Position numbers and translations under genes: made by a program. This document shows positions 45,221-56,056 of a DNA stretch of 63,025 nt, one piece after another. This stretch comes from Fonsecaea monophora. Lineage: Eukaryota > Ascomycota > Eurotiomycetes > Chaetothyriales > Herpotrichiellaceae. The notes beneath the pieces are model-generated. The model did no database searches. It saw only the letters and a list, made by a program, of their open reading frames with translations, and had not been told where the DNA came from. The DNA is taken from contig NW_019174076.1 in assembly GCF_001642475.1 (NCBI RefSeq), forward strand, positions 1-63,025, read 5' to 3'. How positions within the stretch are numbered: the stretch's first letter is position 1; each line of letters begins with the position of its first letter.

Positions 45221-47098
45221 ATGGCAGTCGCAGCAAGGCGTACTCTGCTCCTGTGTCTGAACGACATCAGAGCCCTGAATGGCTCCAAGACAGCAGCGTA
45301 TGCCTGTAAAACGGTGTCTCGCAAACCCCTTGCCTTTAGCCAATCACGGGTCGGAACAAGGATCATCTCGAGTCGGCAAGATATTCGACATTTTACATCT
45401 TCCAGGACAAGGAACCTTCAAGCAGCATCTTCATCGCAATCAGTAAGTAGCGATGACCAACCTGTTATCGATCGAACGAGGTCGAAGCTATTCAAGGACG
45501 CCGACGAGGCTGTGGCAGATATCAAGTCCGGCTCGGTGATATTTAGTGCTGGGTTCGGCCTCTGTGGAACGGCAGAAACCATCATAACAGCAATGCACAA
45601 GCGCGGCGTCGAGTCACTAAACAATCTCACGGCTGTGTCCAACAACGCCGGTGCGGCAGGCGCCGGGGGGCTTTCACCCCTGACGCAATCAGGCCAAATC
45701 ACGCGATGTATTCTCTCCTATTTGGGGAACAACAAGAAGCTCGAGCAGAAATACCTCAACGGCAACATTGCCATCGAGCTATGCCCCCAGGGAACACTTG
45801 CGGAGCGGATGCGTGCTGGGGCCAGTGGTATTCCGGCATTTTACACGCCAACCGGTGTCCGTGAGTAGTACCTTTTTATGGAGCCCGTTACGCTGTAAAG
45901 GCTGCTAACCCCTGTCTAGACACATTCATCCAAACCGGCGAGATCCCCACAAGATTAGGACCCGCTGACCCGGAGACGAAGAAACCGAGCGTGCTGGAAG
46001 CGGGCAAGCCACGCGAGACAAGGATCTTCAACGGTAGAACCTATGTCATGGAGACTGCGTTGACCGGCGATGTTGCCATCATCCGTGCGTGGAAAGTTGA
46101 CGAGGCCGGAAATTGTCAATTCAGGTATGTTTCTGGTGGCGCAATACTGCCCACAGACCCAAGACAACTCAAGTGCTGATGAACGGGCAAGATACACGAC
46201 CAAGGCCTTTGGTGTCATTATGGCCAAGGCTGCCAGATTGACAATTGTCGAAGCCGAGAACATTGTGCCTCTAGGCTCCTTGGACCCCAACGACATCCAC
46301 GTCCCTGGTATCTACGTTGACCGCATCGTGCCCGCGACCGTGGAGAAGAAAATCGAAAACAAAAAGACTCGTCCTGCTGGCGACGAGGCAGGTCATTCCT
46401 CCGACTCATGTGTGACGAGCGACAAGTCAGAAGCCCTGGCTCGGCGAAACCGCATCGCCCGCCGTGCTGCAAAGGAACTCAAGCACGGCATGTACGTCAA
46501 CTTGGGTGTGGGGATGCCTACGTTGGCACCTTCATTCCTACCGAGCGATGTCAAAGTATGGATCCAGTCCGAGAACGGCATTCTGGGCATGGGACCTTAC
46601 CCGACCGAGGACGAAGTCGACCCGGACATCATCAACGCAGGCAAAGAGACAGTCACCCTCGTCCCCGGAGCGTCGACGTTTGACAGCTGCGAGAGCTTCG
46701 GCATGATCCGCGGCGGCCACGTCGACGTCTCGATACTGGGCGCCCTGCAGGTCTCAGCGGCGGGCGACCTCGCCAACTACATGATCCCGGGCAAAGTGTT
46801 CAAGGGCATGGGCGGCGCCATGGACCTCGTCTCGAACCCCAACCAGACCAAGATCGTCGTCGCCACCGACCACCTGGACAAGTACGGCAAATCCAAGATC
46901 GTCGAGAACTGCGCCTTGCCCCTCACCGGCGCCAGGGTCGTCAGCACCATCATCACCGACCTCTGCGTCTTCCAGGTCGACCGCGTCAAGGGCACCTTGA
47001 CCCTCACGGAGCTGGCTCCCGGTGTCTCGGTGGAGGATGTCAAGGCCAAGACGGACGCACGGTTTGCCGTTGCGGACGAGGTCAAGTCGATGGAATAG
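45221..47098 (+). CDS. Succinyl-CoA:3-ketoacid CoA-transferase (SCOT), mitochondrial
   Basis: Transfers CoA from succinyl-CoA to a 3-oxoacid such as acetoacetate or, in some organisms, 3-oxoadipate. The model is join(45221..45860,45920..46124,46192..47098), 583 aa. The first ~65 residues are basic and hydroxylated with few acids (RRTLLLC, RKPLAF, RHFTSSRTR), a clear mitochondrial presequence. The A half has FSAGFGLCGTAETI and ELCPQGTLAERMRAG. The B half has MYVNLGVGMPTL and the catalytic-Glu motif QSENGILGMGP (Glu409). Both halves are fused, as in eukaryotic SCOT. Length exceeds human SCOT mainly by the leader and an insert near GDEAGHSS. With a regulator, a permease and small aromatic-type proteins nearby, a 3-oxoacid catabolic role is plausible. 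Confidence 0.94.
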
Positions 47099-47264
47099 AT
47101 TTACTCTAATCCTCTTTTTTTTTGCCCCTTCGAAGCATCTCCGGAACTTCGTTGCAGGTCCGGAAACGGGACTGATCTTTATAACACGTGCCTCATGAAT
47201 ATATATATGCGTTATTGGGCTAGCAAGCTGGAACAGCAAATGTTGAAAAGACTTGTCTATATAC

Positions 47265-47270
47265 AATAAA
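47265..47270 (+). terminator. Possible polyadenylation signal of the CoA-transferase
   Basis: AATAAA lies 167 nt after the stop codon in an AT-rich stretch. Confidence 0.45.
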
Positions 47271-47300
47271 AAAATTATGATTTAAAAAAGTCACATTATG

Positions 47301-47322
47301 TTTTTTTTTTTTTTTTTTTTTT
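47301..47322. repeat. Poly-T run (22 T)
   Basis: Uninterrupted T homopolymer between convergent genes. No target-site duplication or element body is seen next to it. Confidence 0.9.
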
Positions 47323-47655
47323 GCATGTCATTTCGATCTTTCTTCACAACGCGACACGTCAGATGCCCTTTGGCTTGGTATACATGTATGTGATTGAGAC
47401 TGGCCTCCCAACTCCAGTTTCGTGCCTTTTTGCCCCCCTCATAATCCTGTGACAATGACTTGGACAAACACCGTCACAAATATGCAAGAGTTTTCGTGCT
47501 GATGTCATGGATAGACTTGGGTTGGGATGAATCTTTTTCTCATTTCAAGACACAAATCTACGTACGGAGCTACAGCGCTTTTTTTCTCTTGTGGAACTCT
47601 ATGTTTTTTGGTCTCTCTGACACCATGCATGATCAGCCCGGGGACGACAAAAGTC

Positions 47656-48513
47656 TCATAACTTGGCTTTCGGAATTTCCTCGCCGCCCATGCCTGGCGC
47701 AAACGTCGTGCCGCGGCCTTGACTCAATGCCCGGACTAGCTCGTCGATGCAGTGCAGGATCCACTGGTTGCCCTCGTCCGTGGCCAGCCACTCGCCGCCC
47801 TCGATGTCCTTCTCGGCCGTGCCGTCCTGGTACGCCTTGCGCAGGCCGAAGACGTGGCTCACCACCTGGGGTGCGACGCCGGTCTGGGCGCGAAGACAGG
47901 CGATGCCGGTGAGCGACGTCAGCACTCTCCCGACCTGGAGGGGTGCGTCGGACGGCGGGTCCGCCAGCAGGTTCGAGTAGTGTCCCGAGAGGATGTGGAC
48001 GGGCAGGTTGGGGTGCGACTGGGCCAGCTTGGCCAGGAGTTTCTCCTCAAACGGGTAGTAGACAGAGTTCCACAGGCGGCGGCCACGGGCCATCGACTCG
48101 TCGATGTTCTGGGCCGTCAGCTGGCGCGACACCGGCGGCGGGATCTTGTCGAACACGTCCTTGGGCATGCCTTCGCGGAACGCGCCCAGGCAGTTGATCG
48201 AGCGCGGGATGCCGTTGAACGAGATGCACTTGAGCCCGACCTCGCGCATCAGCCCTGCCGTGGCCGTGGGCGACGGCGCCGACGGGAGCGTCTGCGTCAG
48301 GTGGTACAGCTCCACCATTGACGACGGCGAGTTCATCGTCATCGTCGCCGCGGTCGAGATGGTGACCCACGCGGGGATACCGACGCCTCGGTCTCTCGCG
48401 CTGGCGGCTATTTGAGCATAGGTCGACCGGATCGTCGGCGGCGCCTTGAGCTGGCCAGGCAGGGCGTGCGCGGCGTTGATGAGGTGCTTCAACGGCTCCG
48501 AGAGTTTCGACAT
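47656..48513 (-). CDS. AhpD-like / carboxymuconolactone-decarboxylase-fold protein with PTS1
   Basis: Single-exon protein of 285 aa. Long helices with the segments TISTAATMTMNSPSSMVELYHL and MREVGLKCISFNGIPRSINCLGAF resemble fungal proteins of the AhpD-like all-helical superfamily. This superfamily also includes carboxymuconolactone decarboxylase and alkylhydroperoxidase D. The classical CxxC redox pair is absent: only isolated cysteines are seen (KCISF, NCLG). Peroxidase activity is therefore doubtful. The C-terminus is PKAKL, and its last three residues AKL form a PTS1, which suggests peroxisomal location. It lies convergent to the CoA-transferase and divergent from an anion permease. The substrate is unknown and the family call is from pattern memory. 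Confidence 0.65.
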   Translation of the reverse strand: MSKLSEPLKHLINAAHALPGQLKAPPTIRSTYAQIAASARDRGVGIPAWVTISTAATMTMNSPSSMVELYHLTQTLPSAPSPTATAGLMREVGLKCISFNGIPRSINCLGAFREGMPKDVFDKIPPPVSRQLTAQNIDESMARGRRLWNSVYYPFEEKLLAKLAQSHPNLPVHILSGHYSNLLADPPSDAPLQVGRVLTSLTGIACLRAQTGVAPQVVSHVFGLRKAYQDGTAEKDIEGGEWLATDEGNQWILHCIDELVRALSQGRGTTFAPGMGGEEIPKAKL

Positions 48514-49776
48514 GTCGTCTGACCGTGACCGAGACGGGCTTTTCTTTGCTCTCCTTATCTGGACTGGACGTTGGGCTGGGAGGATTGTTGTGTAAGTGTC
48601 AATCGGGTACCATCAGGAGCAATATCCATTACAAAGCGTCCAGTGAATCAAGAAAAAGGAGGTGGTGAGAGACAAGAGGGTCTGGACTTCTCTCTACTTA
48701 CAATCTTGATGCCGTGGTCCCTGTGGCGACCGAGTTCCCGCTGCCTTGCCAGCGCTGTTATCACTCATGTAACGACTGTGTGCCGGCCGATGAACTCTGA
48801 TTGGTGGAGCCTCACGATGCAAGGCTGGGTTTAGCTCGTGGAGATTCTGTAAGACGCTATGAGCTCCGGCGATAATATTATTGATGGCCCGCACCCCCAA
48901 AAGAAAGCCCGTTTTGAGAAAGTGATCAATGTGTTGAGCTTATTGATGAGACGAAGTCGTGATACAAATTCTTGATGTCGAGACAAAGGGGATTTGCCGG
49001 TAGAAAGAAGCACCGAACCGAGTCCCGGCGCCCAGAAAATGGCCCGAAGAGGAATGGCGGCGTCTTGGCACATGGACCTCGGCCACAGACTCCGGCCTCA
49101 TCCGGCTCATCTCCGTCTGCGTCTGTGCCTTCGGCCATTCTTCTACTTCCTTTCCTACCAAACGACGCCTTTCACATGACTGATCCTATCTAATCCTGCT
49201 TGTTCACTTATCGCCGCAGAGGCTTGACTGTGTTGCCGTAGTCGTTCGTTTTCCCCCTCCTGAGTTTCTGTACGGCCATTGACCGGGTGCCGCCCTCCCT
49301 CGCTTGCGCCACGACCTCTTCCTTGATTGGTCTCTGCCAACAAGAGCGTAACATTCTCCAGTGCTTGGCCACTGCTTGGTGTCGTGCGACCGCCCAACAA
49401 GACTGTTAGCCATCGCTAAATTTGGGGCCACAACGTCCATCCCTCAATCATAGCAGGCGGGATAGTGTCCCCATCAAAGACGACTTTACAACCCACGGGG
49501 TAATAATCAACGGCCAGGGGCCCCAGTATTTCACTTATTTCTTTGGATACTATAAGAATGACACATGTCCCTTGGATGACAACTTGATCTTGACCCTCTG
49601 TCCTCTCAGTCTACCCTCGAAACAGCTTATATCCTCTGGCCTTGAAATACAAGTCCATTGCTGTGTGTGTGTCCAAGTGAATCAACTCTACACCGTCAAA
49701 GGTGTCTCTTGCCGCGCAACGGACATTCTCCATCCTGGCCTTAAGTGGCAAAAAGCCCAACAAGCCCCCACTGACC
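48514..49776. other. Divergent promoter region, AhpD-like gene / ACS-family permease
   Basis: This 1.26-kb region lies between divergent starts. Only short overlapping ORFs are seen. It is likely the upstream regions of both genes, with at least one long 5' leader. Confidence 0.5.
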
Positions 49777-51658
49777 ATGGCCGAAGAAAAGGTCGCAAGA
49801 GACCCGATGGTCGAGAAGCCAGAGGACACTCAGAATGAGTTCGAGACATCCAGCCAAGTGGTTCCGGTAGAGAAGGCGGGCTCACTGTCCGGTTTTGGTG
49901 ACGACGCTCATACCAAAGCCTTGACGCGGAAGCTTCTCTGGAAGCTTGACACAAGGTATGCGTTCTCTTTCTTTAGAGATTCCCGCCCCGTCTTGAGAGG
50001 CGCGACGTGTTGTGCTTAACATATCGCTCCATGCAGAATTCTCCCCGTGCTCGCCTTGCTCTTCCTCTGCTCCTTTCTCGACCGTACAAATGTGGGGAAT
50101 GCAAAGATCCTTGGTCTCGAAAAGGATGCAGGTCTCACCAACGGTCAATATGCAAACGGCCTCGCCATCTTTTTCGCTTTTTATATTGCTGCCGAACTGC
50201 CCAGCAATCTGGTTCTCAAGAAGTTCAGCCCGAGACTATGGCTGGCCTTTCTCACCGCTGCGTGGGGTATCATTGGCATGTGTCTAGGTTTCATTCGAAA
50301 CTATGGTGGATTCTTGGCTGTGCGAGCATTCCTGGGTCTTGCAGAGGGAGGATTACTGCCAGGTATGCATTCAGCCTCTCGCCATTTTTCTCGCGAATCG
50401 ACGGGAAGACCGAAGAGTTCATGATTGATTCTAATCTCCGGTCACAGGCATGGTGCTCTATCTATCAGGAATGTACACCAGAGGCGAGTTGGCCCTTCGC
50501 ATTGGACTGTTCTATACCAGCGCATCTCTTGCTGGAGCCTTTGGAGGTCTTTTGGCACGTGGTCTTTCTGCCATCGGCCCTACTGGCAGCGCTGTGGATG
50601 CTGGGTGAGTAGCTTCCTCTCAAACTGATCTGGGAGCCCTACTAACGAGAAATGTTTGACAGATGGCGCTGGATCATGATTATCGAGGGTCTTTTGACCT
50701 TTGCAGCGGGAGTGATTGCATATTTCCTTCTCCCAAACAGCGTATCAACAGCCTGGTTCCTCAAACCTGAGGAGCGCGAACTCGGCAAGAGGAGGTTACG
50801 AAACGATACCTCCGCACACTTACCCGACGGCCACAATGCAGAAGGAGTTGAGAGGTTCCGATGGTCAGAAGTCCGACGGGGAGTTTTCAATATTCAACTG
50901 TGGCTGACCGCAACGGCCTACTTCTCGATTCTTTCCGGCCTGTACTCATTTGGGCTATTCCTGCCAACCATTATCAAAGGTCTGGGCTACACGGCGAACG
51001 AGGCCCAGTTGTGGTCCGTTATTCCTTATGCTGTTGCAGCTGTTATCACAGTGGTTGTCGCCCTTGCCTCGGATCGCTTCAAATTGCGAGGTGTTGCGAT
51101 GCTCTTCAGCTTGCCGCTGGCCATCATTGGGTATGCGGTTATCGCCAATGTGGACGAGCACGACAACCACACGAAGTATGGCATGACATTCTTGATGGCC
51201 ACAGGATTGTATGCCAGCGTTCCCCCTGTTCTGGTATGGAACTCCAACAATTCAGCCGGACACTACAAGCGTGCCACGACAAGCGGCATGCAGCTCGCTA
51301 TCGCAAACGCTGGTGGATTTGTCAGCGGTGAGCACTGATCTTTGTCCGTCGTTGAACCAGAATGTTTGTCGCTGATGTCTGAGAATAGCCTTCATCTATC
51401 CTTCCACTCAAGCTCCTCAATACCACAAATCACACACCATCATCCTGGGATTGCTGGTCTATGCATGGTTTGCGTAAGTCTTCCAACACGTGCTTCTGAT
51501 ATCGGTCAAATGTGTTCCCTTTCTAACAATCGACCGACAGGATATTGTGCAATGTCCTATATTGCGCAAAGATCAATCGCGACAAGGCGAACGGCAAATA
51601 CGACAAATACATTGGGTACGGTGATGACCGAGATCCGTCATTCAAGATGGTTCTGTGA
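49777..51658 (+). CDS. MFS permease of the anion:cation symporter (Dal5/Tna1-like) family
   Basis: Plasma-membrane importer of organic anions. The model is join(49777..49955,50037..50362,50448..50604,50663..51327,51389..51473,51541..51658), 509 aa, six exons with frame conserved. Helix 1 carries LFLCSFLDRTNVGNAK, the family hallmark, followed by LTNGQYANGLAIFFAFYIAAELPSN. RAFLGLAEGGLLPGMVLYLSGMYTRGELALRIGLF and WRWIMIIEGLLTFAAGV are equally typical. The C-terminal half has VWNSNNSAGHYKRATTSGMQLAIANAGGFVSAFIYP. The N-terminus and C-terminus are polar and cytosolic. The ATG lies in good context (ACCATGG). Family members carry nicotinate, pantothenate, allantoate, biotin or aromatic-acid-like anions, so the actual substrate is open. 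Its place in the 37.7-52.7 kb gene group suggests it imports the pathway substrate. Confidence 0.9.
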
Positions 51659-52113
51659 TGATCTAGACCATGTGTCGACAAGCCTATATCGGCGTAGAGC
51701 AGATTCGATGTTTCATGATGGATGGCTAAAAACGGGTTTATGCATGTAGTTTCTCCTTTGCGGGGTGTGAAGGAGGAGGACACGCTCTGGCCCCGTTTAG
51801 AAGCGGGGTATTGTAATTGAATTGGCTGTATAGACCAGCTTGTCCCAGGTCAATGTCGATTCCTGGACAACTATAGACTCAGAAGACAAGTCAGAGTGAA
51901 AAAGATCACTCGTTGTTTCCTTTTTAGTCTGTGATGAGGTGAAAGTGACAGTAACGGCAGCCTCTTCGTTGGGACTACCTCGCCTCACCAAGACTTCATT
52001 GTCTAGTTTTCAGTCCGCTCTGAAATCTCTCACACGACACACCTCACACGACATCATATCACACCTCACGATCCATCTACCTTGAGCTACCGGTATCGTC
52101 CATCTCAGTCAAG
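51659..52113. other. Intergenic gap before the cupin gene
   Basis: This 455-bp gap is the promoter region of the cupin gene. The last 130 nt are rich in CACA/TCAC words, as in many fungal 5' leaders. No gene is seen. Confidence 0.5.
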
Positions 52114-52704
52114 ATGTCTTCCTCTCGTCCGCCTAACCCGACCCAAATCCCCAACAATCTGCCTGGCCTGACCACTCACATCACCGGTCACGATGGCAAC
52201 ACGGGCAAAGCCATCGTTCAGGACAGCAGACCCGGCAATTGGACCGTCTTTGACGACAAGCTCATGGGATTCAACGTGGTGTACACAACCTCGGAGTTTC
52301 CCCCAGACCTCAACAACGACCGTGACCTCAAGACGCACGACGAAGTCGTCGCCAGCGGCAAACTCGGGCTCGTCAACACCAACGGCACAGTCTGCCGGGT
52401 TGTCGACATGGCGCCGGGTTACGAATGTATCATGCACAGAACTCAGAGTCTCGACTACGGCATTGTCCTTGAGGGGACGATCGAGATGATCCTGGACAGC
52501 GGCGAGAGAAGATTGATGCAAAGAGGAGATGTCGCTGTGCAGAGAGCCACGATGCACGCCTGGAAGAATACCAGCGAGACGGAGTGGTCACGCATGATCT
52601 TTGTGTTGCAAGACTGCAAGAGCTTGGAGGTCGGAGGCAAGGCGTTGAAGGAGGACTTGGGCAAGGGTGTCGAAGGATTGCCACCAAGTGGCAATGACTC
52701 CTAG
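52114..52704 (+). CDS. Cupin-domain protein
   Basis: Single-exon protein of 196 aa. A single conserved beta-barrel cupin lies in the C-terminal half: CIMHRTQSLDYGIVLEGTIEM forms motif 1, and LMQRGDVAVQRATMHAWKN forms motif 2. The metal-ligand set seems partial: motif 1 has one His (CIMHRT) and motif 2 has His in TMHAWKN, while the usual second His/Glu positions are replaced in part by Asp and Tyr. The N-terminal part looks like a strand-rich lead-in. Single-cupin proteins of this form occur in fungal aromatic polyketide and catabolic clusters. The function may be an isomerase, a decarboxylase or a metal-dependent oxygenase, and sequence alone does not decide. Confidence 0.8.
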   Translation: MSSSRPPNPTQIPNNLPGLTTHITGHDGNTGKAIVQDSRPGNWTVFDDKLMGFNVVYTTSEFPPDLNNDRDLKTHDEVVASGKLGLVNTNGTVCRVVDMAPGYECIMHRTQSLDYGIVLEGTIEMILDSGERRLMQRGDVAVQRATMHAWKNTSETEWSRMIFVLQDCKSLEVGGKALKEDLGKGVEGLPPSGNDS

Positions 52705-53579
52705 ACCAGCGTCTGCAGCGACCTGTCTGATGCCCTGGGAGAGAGATGGAAAGAGGGGACAAGCAACTCAACCAAGACAATGAGGCACCAATTTGCCCTT
52801 TGAGATGTGTTTCGATAGAGGAACTGAAGCGACGCTGTGAATGAGACCGCTCCTTTCCTTTACCCTAGGCAATGAATTCTACAGTATGTATCCTCTACCA
52901 GCTAGCTGCACAGTGGTCCACTGGTCGTCCTGGGCGCGCCCCCCTTTTACTTGATTCTCTACCCTCATACTCCGCAGTCATGTGGCTCCCACTCGCCGTT
53001 TTGATGGGCGTTTAGTGCCGCTTTCCCGGATTTGGGGGCGTCGTTGTGGGCCTGAATGTTGACGGGCGATTAAAACCGGGACAACGATAAGGGACTTTTT
53101 GCCCAGCCAGCCAAACTCTGGGCACAACTGGCAGGTCCAAGTTTGGTGCCTCTGTCTCTCTCTCTTTCAAGAGTCTCTGTACATCTACAAACACCTCAGA
53201 CTCATTTACTTTTATGTATATATACTAGTAATTTTGGTTATTTAACCTCGTTGCGTTACCCGCGTGCGTGTACCTTATTGACAAGCTCGGGCAAGAACGA
53301 CCCTGGAAATACGTCCCGGAAACTCCTGAAGACGCGACTACCTCACATCCCCCGGAACTCAGTCTTGCACCCGACAAAACCGTCGTTGAACGATTTCGCC
53401 GCGCGTTCGGAAAGGGGTTTCACACCTGTGCGCTCGCGCAGTCAGCGCTTTTCTGCCGGTCTTGCGACAGAGCGTGTCCAAGACAAGGATGCGCCGAGGC
53501 TGCGGCCTGGGGCAACGAGTTCGCGAAAACAATGGGATGGCCGCGCACTTCTTCACTGGGCATAGACAACGCAACCTCC
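52705..53579. other. Intergenic region upstream of the DUF3405 gene
   Basis: This 875-bp gap is otherwise featureless. The reading frame of the downstream gene stays open back to an ATG at 53268, but that extra segment lacks the look of a conserved protein, so I treat it as 5' leader. Confidence 0.5.
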
Positions 53580-56056
53580 ATGTCACGCATACGGAGTCGG
53601 GGAGAATCAGATGTCGAGAAGGAAGGGTTCCTGAACCGTCACCCTCACGGCAGCGAAGACGATAGCAACGATACGTTTGACGACGAAGAGGGAAACCCCT
53701 CGCTCGCATCCTCTCGGGCCACCTCTGCCTCGTATAGACCCATGCTCATCAACAAAGCCTACAGTTCCAATCGATCCTCTTCTCCGGCCTATCTCGGCAG
53801 AATGCTCGATCCATCATGCGATATCTCTGCCTCGGCGTCGCCGTCACTCTCCTTATCTTTATCTTTTCGCTGGTCAGAATGAGCTACGTCGCGGAACAGG
53901 AGGTGCAAGAGGCGATTGAACAAGAAAAGATCAAGCCGAGACCTGCTCCTTGGGAAGAATTCCCCTTTCTGCAAAGATATTACGGCGGAATCCGATCGTT
54001 GGTTCCAGTCGCGAGCAACGTGCCTGAATACCCCAGGAAAGAGGACGAGGTGGAATGGGAGAAATTGAACATCACTGAGGAGGCGGTCGAGGATCTGCCG
54101 GCAGAGGAAGCCCCGACGGGGAAGGAGAGGAGAAAGAGAGCGATTCCATCGAGCAAGAGATTCGACCCATATCCCAGTTACTCTTCACCAGAATACATTG
54201 CCAAATACGGTGACAAGGTAGATTGTTACCTGGATGCCGACAACACCATCGAGATACCGCGTGTGCGCATCTACGAGGGCATCCCACGAGAGTTTCCGGA
54301 TATGGTCATGGGTTCGGCCAAGCTCCTTGGACTCAGGGACGACATCTGCTACGATCGATTTGGTCGGCTAGGTCCGTACGGCCTTGGATACAGCATCAAC
54401 CGAGGCGGGAGCGGTGCCCAACAGGAAGGAGAAAGAGAGGGAGCTGATTTAGTGTGGCAGGAAGCGCCCGAGGTGGATTGGAGAACCGTTCAATGGGCCG
54501 ACGCTCAGCAACGATGTGTTCTGGCAAACAATCACCGCTTCAAGGAACTCCCGGAGAAGCCGCGAATCGACACGTTTCGAGTGATGCCCGTCGGCACAGT
54601 CTACAACAAGAGAGATGAGGTGGCTGACGTCGAGGCAATGCCGCCAAAGCCGAGTGACGTGCCGAAGAAACCCAAGTCCGGATCAGAAAGACTTCCTCGT
54701 ACAGCGGTCGTGATCCGTACCTGGTGGGACTATCCATACACACCCGAAGACAAGATCTACCTCCGATCCCTCATCTCAGAACTGAATATGCTAAGCGGTG
54801 GAGAGTACGTGGTGCATTTCCTGGTCCAAGTCAAATCCAATGACGTGCCTATCTTTTCTGACGATGAGACCTACGAGCGCGTTCTTCGAGACTCGCTGCC
54901 CGAAGAATTCCGTGGCATGGGCACTCTTTGGACTGAGAAGCAAATGGAGCTCATGTACGGTGGTCTGGAGGAGACAAACATGCGCGGCTTGCCTGTTCAC
55001 GGTGTGTACCGCAGCACCTTTATGCCAATGCAGTACTTTGCCTATCAACATCCCGAGTACGATTTCTTCTGGAATTGGGAGATGGACATTCGAACTACAC
55101 ACCACTGGTACCATTTCTTCGACAGTGTCACGAAATGGGCCAAACAACAACCCCGCAAACTTCTCTGGGAGAGAAACAGCCGGTTCTATGTCCCATCGGA
55201 ACACGGTGAATGGGAAGACTTTAACCAAATGGTTCGCATCCAGACGGAACATGGCACAAACAGCGTCGCCAACCTGTGGAGCAGCCTGAACCACGCCAAC
55301 AAGGATCCCAATGACCCGAGCTCTAAGCACAGTCCTGCAGGAGCAATGAAACAACAAGGAGACAAACCAATCTGGGGTCCTGAACGACCGCTCGATGATG
55401 ATGTCGCCATGGAAACTGACCCAACTCCACCGACCTCCTTTGACAAGGATAAATACACGTGGGGCGTCGGCGAAGACGCAGACCTGATCGTGTTCAACCC
55501 ACTGTTCGATCCCGACGGCACGACATGGCTTCTTACGGACGATACCACGGGTTATAATATCACGCGTGGCCGACCCCCACGGCGTACTGCCATTATTACA
55601 GCATCTCGTCTCTCGCGTCGATTGCTGTTGACCATGCACAAGGAAACGGCGCTGAAGAAACACACCATGTTCTCGGAGATGTGGCCCGCCTCATGTGCGT
55701 TGCAGCACGGCTTGAAAGCAGTCTACGTGCCTCATCCAGAGTATGTCGACCGCAAATGGCCCACCAACTACCTCGCTTCGGTCTTCAACGGAGGCCGCAA
55801 CGGTGCGACAGGTGGCGCCCGCACTTCGGTATTTGGCGAGCGCGAACACAACTTCCGAGGGACGACGTGGTACTACAATGCCGGCTTTCCGGAAGTGCTC
55901 TGGCATCGATGGTTGGGCATGAAGTTCCACAACGACGGCGGGGAACAGTTCGAGCTCGCAGGCGAGGGCAGGATGTGTCTGCCGGGAATGCTATTGCACC
56001 CGGTCAAGAGGGTCGACCTGGTACAGGAAGGGAGGAGGGCCGATCAAGCCGGATAG
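53580..56056 (+). CDS. DUF3405 type II membrane protein, with apparent N-terminal frameshift
   Basis: Fungal-specific protein of unknown function, probably in the secretory pathway. The main frame starts at 53816 and gives 746 aa: a membrane anchor (RYLCLGVAVTLLIFIFSLV), a charged lumenal stem, then the DUF3405 domain. Conserved blocks include RTAVVIRTWWDYPYTPEDKIYL, FMPMQYFAYQHPEYDFFWNWEMDIRTTHHWYHFFD, and GEGRMCLPGMLLHPVKRV near the end. The WEMD segment is glycosyltransferase-like in look. A different frame from 53580 encodes 76 residues that read as a natural cytosolic tail (MSRIRSRGESDVEKEGFL, then SPAYLGRML) and stop lining up at about 53808. One extra base there would fuse both parts. 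No consensus intron gives the needed length. It is either a one-base sequencing error or a real frameshift that shortens the protein. Confidence 0.78.

Larger units (their letters stand above)
47099..47655. other. Convergent intergenic gap
   Basis: This 557-bp gap holds the 3' flank of the CoA-transferase with an AATAAA signal and a run of 22 T. Otherwise nothing is recognised. Confidence 0.6.

Noticed and set aside
47301..47322. Poly-T run as the tail of a retroelement
   Set aside because: No element body, no target-site duplication and no reverse-transcriptase coding sequence lie nearby.
47752..48321. Antisense ORF opposite the AhpD-like gene
   Set aside because: Arg/Val-rich shadow of a codon-biased gene.
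37685..52704. Classical secondary-metabolite cluster
   Set aside because: EthD, SnoaL-like and cupin genes suggest it, but there is no PKS, NRPS, terpene cyclase or prenyltransferase in the window.
53268..53579. Upstream start for the DUF3405 gene
   Set aside because: The frame is open, but the added residues look like translated leader. The MSRIRSRG start at 53580 is more natural.
53613..53800. Intron explaining the DUF3405 frame change
   Set aside because: The only donor in the right phase is gtcgag, which is poor, and using it would remove most of the acidic tail. A one-base change is simpler.
54791..55663. Antisense ORF of 290 codons inside the DUF3405 gene
   Set aside because: Opposite strand of a well-conserved domain. 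Its own translation has no domain features.
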